Shown here piece by piece: positions 6,068-8,604 of a DNA stretch of 8,604 bases. Source of the DNA: Clostridia bacterium (GTDB lineage Bacteria > Bacillota > Clostridia > Christensenellales > Borkfalkiaceae); NCBI GenBank assembly GCA_029063275.1, contig JAIDOO010000154.1, forward strand, positions 1 through 8,604. Direction: 5' to 3'. Made by a program: the position numbers and the translations under genes. The notes under the pieces were generated by a model. That model was not told where the DNA came from. It searched no databases and was given only the letters and a program-made list of their open reading frames with translations. How positions within the stretch are numbered: position 1 is the stretch's first letter; the number at the start of each line of letters is the position of its first letter.

Positions 6068-8022
6068 ACCACCCTGTCGAAAGCGGGCTTTTCAAGCCAG
6101 ATTTTTTCGTCGGCTTTGCGCTCTTTGACTAACTTTATAAAATCACCATCGCCTGACAAAATTTCCTGTTTTGTAAGGTAAAAAATATCGCGTTTGTCTT
6201 GCAGTCTGCCGTCGGCACAATAATTTTCGCCGAACTGTAAAAATATATTTCTTACTACCGAATAAAGATAGGTTCTGTAAAGGCGTAACCGCTCGCGCAT
6301 ACGCATATATTTTTTTGCTTTTTCCGCCGTACCTTTCAGCTTTTTGGGGATATCAACCCGTTCGTATTCGGGTTTTTTGAATTGCGTATTTAAATTGGTT
6401 TTTATGAGGGAGTATAAAAGAGTTTCGTCCTCAATCATAGTAACGGTTTCAAGCTTCAACTCGTCCATAACCCTTGCCCCGAAATTGTTAATATATTCTT
6501 TCAAAAGCGGCGAAAGGTCCGTGCCTTCGCGGTATTTTTCGCAGAGCGTCCGCTCGTCAAGGTCGGTAAAGTCTGAGAAAATTTTTTCGTCCGCTTTTAT
6601 ACGGTTTATAATTTCTACAAGCTTGCTTGCGCTTTCTGCGCTTTTAACTTCGCCTTGGCTTGATATGTACTTGTTCAGCTCCTCGTTCGATATATTAAGT
6701 TTTTTTGCTTTATCTTTCAGCTTGCCGAAATAATACATTACGGCAAGGTCGTTTATAATCGGTATTACGAAGCCGTCTGTGATTTCGCTTTCGATTTGTT
6801 TTGAAAGATTTATAAGCTGACTGTTGGTTGCGTTAAGCTTCTTACCGTAGTAAGGCATAACTATGCGGTTAAATTTTTGCTCGAAGCCGTCGGCAAGACT
6901 ATCGATATTTTTCAGCTTTTTTATAAAGGCGAAGAAGAGTCCGGCAACGTCAAAAAAGTTCATTTTTACCTTTTTGAAAGTGTCCGTTTTGCTGTTTACG
7001 CCTATCATACCGTCAAAGTAAGAAGCTGACTTTTTAAAGGGTAAAACGCTTACACCGTAATACCAGCTGTTCATATTGTAGTAAATTTTACCCTCGTACC
7101 AATAAAGCATTTCAGAGAGGGCGGGGCGCAGCGCATCACGAATTTTTTTGCGCACTTTTCCCGCGCGAAGCGCGGCGCAGTAAACGTCGCGGTAAACCTC
7201 TTTTGCAAACGAAAAAGTAAGAGGGGAGGTTACACCGAAAAACGATTCTACAATATTCGAATTGTCTATCAAAAGATTTCTGTCATGCGGATTTATATCG
7301 CCGTATGTTGTAATGGCGCGCGCCTGCAAAAAGTAAACCTTTCCGCGGCGGTAAGCAAATTCTATGTCCTGAAAGGAATTGGTTTTTGCCGCAATTTCTC
7401 TTGCAAACTCTACGATTTTACGCAACGGTTTTTTGCCTAAGATATCTTTGCCGTCGATTTTTACTTTGTCAAAATTAACGGTATAAGTAGTGCCGCTTTC
7501 ACTGCCGTCCACTATTTTATCGCCTAGCCCTTGCGTTACGCTTATTACTATTTCGTCGGGATTGTCGGTTACCGGATTAACGGTGTTGATAACGCCCGCA
7601 AATTCGGCGTTTACCATTTCCTGGATTACAACCGCGATTTTTATTCCCTCGGACGGGAGACCGCGCGTCTTACGGTAGTCTTTTGCTCTGTCGGTAAATG
7701 CGCTTTCATAAACCTTTTCGATGTAAAGAGCCACTTGTTTTTTCGGAACGTTCAGAAACGAGTCGTGCACTCCAGCAAAGCTGTCCGCCGCCGAATCTTC
7801 GTCCACCGCCGACGAGCGCACTGCATACAACTTTTTGTCGGATAAAAGCCTGTCAATCTCCGCCGTCAACTTATCTTCAAGCGAGGGGTCGGCTTTCAGC
7901 TTTTCAAAATAGCTTGCCGGGCAAACGTAAAGGGGAGGAGTATTTTTGACCTTTAAGGCAAACAGGTTATAAGCCTTTCCTCCGATTTCGTTTATGTCGC
8001 TTAAACTGTTAATCAAAATCAT
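6037..8022 (-). CDS. PEP synthase / rifampicin-phosphotransferase-like dikinase, ATP-grasp and central domains (frame-shifted 3' end)
   Basis: This is a member of the PPDK_N family, whose members use ATP to phosphorylate a swivelling histidine and pass the phosphate to a substrate. The N-terminal ATP-binding domain has the opening IGGKAYNL (13-20), LYAVRSSAVDED (65-76), SFAGV (81-85), VIQEMV (132-137), NPVTDNPDE (149-157), FQDIEFAY (217-224) and FLQARAIT (231-238). A central, mostly helical domain starts with NIVESFFGVTSPLTFSFA (256-273), a block seen in RPH-like two-lobed dikinases, and runs to about 650. The zero-frame protein ends at 661 residues after an 8-codon tail and lacks the phosphohistidine domain, which continues in the -1 frame. 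There is no C-terminal TIM barrel as in true PEP synthase or PPDK, so the architecture matches rifampicin phosphotransferase and its relatives. The acceptor substrate is unknown. AAGGTG lies 4 bases before the ATG. No convincing promoter lies between it and the terminator at 8046-8080. Confidence 0.88.
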   Translation of the reverse strand: MILINSLSDINEIGGKAYNLFALKVKNTPPLYVCPASYFEKLKADPSLEDKLTAEIDRLLSDKKLYAVRSSAVDEDSAADSFAGVHDSFLNVPKKQVALYIEKVYESAFTDRAKDYRKTRGLPSEGIKIAVVIQEMVNAEFAGVINTVNPVTDNPDEIVISVTQGLGDKIVDGSESGTTYTVNFDKVKIDGKDILGKKPLRKIVEFAREIAAKTNSFQDIEFAYRRGKVYFLQARAITTYGDINPHDRNLLIDNSNIVESFFGVTSPLTFSFAKEVYRDVYCAALRAGKVRKKIRDALRPALSEMLYWYEGKIYYNMNSWYYGVSVLPFKKSASYFDGMIGVNSKTDTFKKVKMNFFDVAGLFFAFIKKLKNIDSLADGFEQKFNRIVMPYYGKKLNATNSQLINLSKQIESEITDGFVIPIINDLAVMYYFGKLKDKAKKLNISNEELNKYISSQGEVKSAESASKLVEIINRIKADEKIFSDFTDLDERTLCEKYREGTDLSPLLKEYINNFGARVMDELKLETVTMIEDETLLYSLIKTNLNTQFKKPEYERVDIPKKLKGTAEKAKKYMRMRERLRLYRTYLYSVVRNIFLQFGENYCADGRLQDKRDIFYLTKQEILSGDGDFIKLVKERKADEKIWLEKPAFDRVVFLVDTRLST

Positions 8023-8026
8023 ATCG

Positions 8027-8032
8027 CACCTT
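8027..8032 (-). promoter_or_regulatory. Shine-Dalgarno of the dikinase gene
   Basis: On the minus strand AAGGTG precedes the ATG at 8022-8020 by 4 bases. It matches the GGTG end of the anti-SD complement and fixes this ATG as the start. It follows an A/T palindromic stretch (TTTAAATTTAAATTT, 8031-8045) that could contain a weak -10 box, but no matching -35 element is visible. Confidence 0.65.
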
Positions 8033-8045
8033 TAAATTTAAATTT

Positions 8046-8080
8046 GAAAAAGCGGTGCATCGTTTTTTGCACCGCTCAGT
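8046..8080 (-). terminator. Intrinsic terminator after the PH-domain gene
   Basis: On the minus strand AGCGGTGCA (8076-8068) pairs with TGCACCGCT (8059-8051) over 9 bp around an 8-base A-rich loop. A short T run (8051-8047) follows. It starts about 6 bases after the stop codon of the PH-domain gene and lies 24 bases upstream of the dikinase start codon, so it separates the two minus-strand genes. The short T tract may allow some read-through. Confidence 0.85.
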
Positions 8081-8081
8081 C

Positions 8082-8573
8082 TTATTTTTTCTTTTTGTCA
8101 TCCTTGTTGTCTTTATCGGGGTCTTTCGATTTAATGGAAAACTCGATATTTTTGTTCGCTTTGCAAAGAGCGTCGATAAATTCGTCATACCATTCTTCCT
8201 TGACAACGATTACGACGAAGTTGTTATTCTTAAAATAGACGGTAAGTTTGTTCGTGTTTCTGTCAAGCAAAATAGTGTCTATGGTTGAAATATCGTACTT
8301 GCTTTTAATAATTCCAAAACTGGTTTTAAGCGTACTGCCCTCTATCGAGTAGTAGGAAGAGATGATTAGGCTTATCAATACCACCAACAGTACAATGGGG
8401 ACTAGAAACATCAGCGTATACTGAATTATCGGATAAACGGGGTTGGCGGAAGCCGCAACGTCCCCGGTGATAATTGAAAAAATGTTTACGCCGAACGCCG
8501 CAACGCAGAGCGCAATTCCTATATAAATTAAAGTTGTAGTAAGCTTTGTAAACTTATATTTAAACGTCCTCAT
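8082..8573 (-). CDS. Membrane protein with two helices and a bacterial PH-like domain
   Basis: This is a 163-residue membrane protein of unknown role. A short basic N-terminus precedes two hydrophobic segments (about 13-37 and 48-72). A soluble part at about 74-140 resembles the bacterial PH fold: YYSIEGSTLKTSFGIIKSKY, then ISTIDTILLDRN, a strand pair ending FVVIVVK, and a final helix (EEWYDEFIDALCKAN). The tail from about 149 is a dense mix of Asp and Lys ending in four lysines. No catalytic residues are evident; such proteins are generally poorly characterised. ATG 8573 is preferred because an in-frame TAG lies 25 bases upstream (8600-8598) and no other start codon intervenes. There is no SD: TATAAT ends 6 bases before the ATG. 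A terminator follows the gene, so it is probably transcribed alone. Confidence 0.85.
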   Translation of the reverse strand: MRTFKYKFTKLTTTLIYIGIALCVAAFGVNIFSIITGDVAASANPVYPIIQYTLMFLVPIVLLVVLISLIISSYYSIEGSTLKTSFGIIKSKYDISTIDTILLDRNTNKLTVYFKNNNFVVIVVKEEWYDEFIDALCKANKNIEFSIKSKDPDKDNKDDKKKK

Positions 8574-8579
8574 AGTTTT

Positions 8580-8585
8580 ATTATA
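8580..8585 (-). promoter_or_regulatory. -10 box of the PH-domain gene (leaderless start)
   Basis: A perfect TATAAT on the minus strand (8585-8580) is followed by AAAACT and then the ATG at 8573. The gap is 6 bases, with no SD. The -35 element would sit at or beyond the right edge of the window and cannot be seen. Confidence 0.65.
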
Positions 8586-8604
8586 CTTTTGTACAGGCTA
8601 AAAA

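Noticed and set aside
5613..6128. Plus-strand open frame of 171 codons across the plsY end and the dikinase 3' end
   Set aside because: It runs through the strong terminator hairpin and is antisense to the conserved phosphohistidine domain; its composition is not protein-like.

Overview
The window looks like chromosomal housekeeping DNA from a low-to-moderate GC Gram-positive bacterium, most likely an uncultured member of Bacillota/Clostridia. The basis is the run DUF512 radical-SAM protein - TfoX-like protein - Der - PlsY, which resembles clostridial gene order, together with A/T-rich promoters of the sigma-A type. There are no mobile elements, CRISPR arrays, tRNAs or rRNAs, and almost all of the sequence is coding. 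No gap between genes exceeds about 75 bases.

Layout. Bases 1-1541 (+) hold lspA, overlapped by 8 bases by an RluA/RluD-family pseudouridine synthase gene. Bases 1557-1990 (+) are a self-contained unit: sigma-A promoter, strong Shine-Dalgarno (SD), a 112-residue three-helix membrane protein of unknown function, and an intrinsic terminator. Bases 1992-5701 (+) are a four-gene operon with its own promoter: the DUF512 radical-SAM protein, a TfoX N-terminal-domain protein, the ribosome-assembly GTPase Der, and the acyltransferase PlsY. Its genes abut or overlap. It ends at a 15-bp hairpin that also serves the gene converging from the right. Bases 5702-8022 (-) encode a PEP-synthase/rifampicin-phosphotransferase-like dikinase split by a -1 frame change at a T7 run. 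Bases 8082-8573 (-) encode a two-helix membrane protein with a bacterial PH-like domain, followed by a terminator.

The genes cover general cell maintenance: lipoprotein maturation (LspA), rRNA modification (RluD-like), 50S assembly (Der) and phospholipid initiation (PlsY). They do not form one pathway.

Three signals stand out. (1) Three gene starts (lspA, the DUF512 gene, the PH-domain gene) have a TATAAT-like -10 box ending exactly 6 bases before the ATG and no SD. This predicts leaderless mRNAs. (2) The dikinase changes frame at T TTT TTG, a classical -1 slippery heptamer, exactly where the phosphohistidine domain should be joined. It could be recoding, transcript slippage, a disabling mutation or a homopolymer sequencing error. 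(3) PlsY has a methionine where the conserved active-site threonine of motif 1 is expected. None of this proves a new system; the leaderless pattern and the split dikinase are the best leads.
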